Assembly (NCBI RefSeq): GCF_900104185.1
Contig: NZ_FNIZ01000021.1
Coordinates: forward strand, 1 to 64,000
DNA from: Halobacillus aidingensis
GTDB taxonomy: Bacteria > Bacillota > Bacilli > Bacillales > Halobacillaceae
Direction of reading: 5' to 3'
DNA: 64,000 nt
Shown: one piece after another, positions 62,813 through 64,000 of the stretch
How positions within the stretch are numbered: position 1 is the first letter of the stretch
Layout of the letters: each line of letters starts with the position of its first letter
The notes under the pieces: model-generated
What the model saw: only the letters and a program-made list of their open reading frames with translations
Told to the model about the DNA's origin: nothing
Database searches by the model: none
Made by a program: the position numbers and the translations under genes

Positions 62813-62860
62813 CTCATTAGTCGTAATTAAGGGAGTAGGGTTACATGTATTTGGGAATGT

Positions 62861-63721
62861 TTATTTATAAGTGTCATTCAAGAAAAATAGGGCAATGGTG
62901 CCTGGTCCGGCATGGGCTCCAATGGTTGCTCCCACATAATCAATGTGAATTTCTTTTGTCCCATAGGTTTCTTTGATCATTTCAGCGAGCTGTTTGGCTC
63001 TTTCCAGGTCGTCGCCGTGGCTGATGGCCATCCGTTGGTTTTGAAAGTCTGCTCCACGTTCATCCATGACTTCGAGCATACGTTTCAATACTTTTTTTGA
63101 ACCGCGGATTTTTTCAAGAGGAATGAGTTTTCCTTCCTCCATATGCAATAGGGGTTTGATTTTCAGCAACCCGCCAACAAATGCGGCCGTTCGGCTTACA
63201 CGGCCACCGCGCTGTAAGTACTCCAGGTCATCGACTGTGAAGATGTGTTCCATATGAGTGGAGTGGTATTGTCCAATTTCAAGCACTTCATTGTAAGAAG
63301 CGCCCTCCTTTGCCAATTCTGCAGCTCTAAGAACAATCAGTCCGTAGCCAAGGGAAGCGGCTTTTGTATCGATCACATCAAATTGGGCGTCCTCATATTC
63401 TTCTTTTACTTCTTGTTCAATCATCTTTGCCGTTTGGTATGTACCTGATAGTTCGGAAGAGAAAGCGAAATAAATGAAAGGCTGCCCTTTTTCAGCTAAA
63501 GTAGCGAACGTTTCTCGAAAAGCTTGAGGGGATACTTGCGCCGTTTTAGGTGCCTCCCCATTCCGCATCCGATCGTAGACTTCTTTTGGAGCGATGTCGA
63601 TGCCGTCTTCATATTCTTCTTCGTTAATGATGACTTTTAAAGGAAGGGATTGGACAGAAAACTGCTCGAACATTTCTTGGTTCAAATCACTTGCAGAATC
63701 ACACAATACTTGTACATGCAT
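62861..63721 (-). CDS. DegV family fatty-acid-binding protein (YitS-like)
   Basis: A 286-residue cytosolic protein of the DegV/FakB family. CDSASDLNQEMFEQF near the N-terminus, FSSELSGTYQTAKMIE near residue 88, VDDLEYLQRGGRVSRTAAFVGGLLKIKPLL near 150-180 and GATIGAHAGPGTIALFFL at the end are the usual motifs. In FakAB systems such proteins present fatty acids for phosphorylation. The start at 63721 follows AAGGTG; GTG 63730 is an alternative. It is divergent from a yitT-like gene, and the pair suggests yitS-yitT of Bacillus subtilis. Confidence 0.9.
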   Translation of the reverse strand: MHVQVLCDSASDLNQEMFEQFSVQSLPLKVIINEEEYEDGIDIAPKEVYDRMRNGEAPKTAQVSPQAFRETFATLAEKGQPFIYFAFSSELSGTYQTAKMIEQEVKEEYEDAQFDVIDTKAASLGYGLIVLRAAELAKEGASYNEVLEIGQYHSTHMEHIFTVDDLEYLQRGGRVSRTAAFVGGLLKIKPLLHMEEGKLIPLEKIRGSKKVLKRMLEVMDERGADFQNQRMAISHGDDLERAKQLAEMIKETYGTKEIHIDYVGATIGAHAGPGTIALFFLNDTYK

Positions 63722-63902
63722 ACGCGTCACCTTCTATTTTTTAGGATGTACTTTTAGTTTAGGCACAAACCGTGAGATAGTCAAAATATACTTTTTGCAA
63801 ACCATCCGACAAAACTTTACATGATTCTACCAAAATTATCTTGATTTTACTCTACTACGGTGATAAAAATGAATAGATGAATTTAGGCAAGGAGGTTCGC
63901 TA

Positions 63903-64000
63903 TTGTTCACAGTTGAAATAAAACGTATATTGATTGTTCTGTTCGGCGCCGTGTTGAATGCGGTATCACTGAATTTATTCTTGATTGAAGCCAATGTTTA
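63903..64000 (+). CDS. yitT: YitT family membrane protein, N-terminal part (cut by window edge)
   Basis: A TTG start at 63903 lies eight bases after AAGGAGG. The first 32 residues read FTVEIKRILIVLFGAVLNAV, then SLNLFLIEANV, the typical opening of YitT/DUF161 proteins, with the first membrane helix complete. The gene continues beyond the window. The family is uncharacterised membrane proteins, usually five-helix with a C-terminal DUF2179 domain. It stands divergent to the degV-type gene. Confidence 0.75.
   Translation, partial: MFTVEIKRILIVLFGAVLNAVSLNLFLIEANV

Noticed and set aside
1-64000. Prophage, defence system, tRNA or rRNA genes
   Set aside because: I saw no phage structural, restriction or toxin-antitoxin genes, and no stretch with tRNA or rRNA features; apart from the IS fragment and the repeats the region is ordinary core chromosome.

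Overview
The window looks like chromosomal DNA of a moderately halophilic, endospore-forming member of the Bacillaceae, close to Halobacillus or a relative. The reasons are a complete gerPABCDEF spore-coat germination operon, comK, hpr, AddAB, the Gram-positive coproporphyrin-type hemEHY cluster, strong AGGAGG-type ribosome sites, acidic proteins and a betaine (OpuA-type) transporter with a GbsR-type repressor. As I remember it, gene order follows the yha-yhg-yhf-yhj-yis-yit stretch of Bacillus subtilis, with local insertions and deletions. The genus is an inference.

Layout. 1-756: tail of an IS110-type transposase next to a truncated copy of a dispersed repeat. 797-13842: DUF3267 gene, yhaI, hpr, then an inserted gbsR/opuA-ABC betaine uptake cluster, then yhaH, trpP, hit, ecsABC, yhaA and a di-iron ferritin-like gene. 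14072-23917: liaFSR envelope-stress system, a bdbC/thioredoxin pair, hmoB, pbpF and hemEHY. 23968-31130: nucleoside hydrolase with a divergent LacI regulator, a tiny YhfH-type gene, yhfI, lplJ, FadR-controlled lcfB and a coiled-coil protein. 31177-32020: a strongly structured transcript candidate and a repeat. 32074-35891: SDR enzyme, small genes, comK, yhjD/yhjE-like genes and signal peptidase. 36052-45643: addBA, yisB and gerPF-PA (minus strand). 45731-53066: three membrane proteins, rocD, yisL, orphan Fur boxes and asnO. 53115-59935: N-acetylglucosamine operon nagE-nagA-nagB-nagR-SIS bracketed by two repeat copies. 60118-64000: a membrane-anchored GH13 protein without catalytic residues, a DUF4349 lipoprotein, degV-type gene and the start of yitT.

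The most unusual feature is a family of composite palindromic elements of about 0.5-0.7 kb (copies at 338, 6661, 31461, 50586, 53115 and 59212). They have end repeats, two long hairpin modules and no coding capacity. The core lies in opposite orientations relative to the outer ends in different copies. Some copies carry a second palindromic repeat nested inside, and end-to-end scars without the core occur at 26159 and 35945. Other notable signals are a multi-hairpin RNA candidate with its own terminator (31235-31440), a TRAP-type NAG-repeat leader before trpP, a FadR box before lcfB, NagR and CcpA-type boxes before nagE, and two Fur boxes with no gene behind them (50502-50538).
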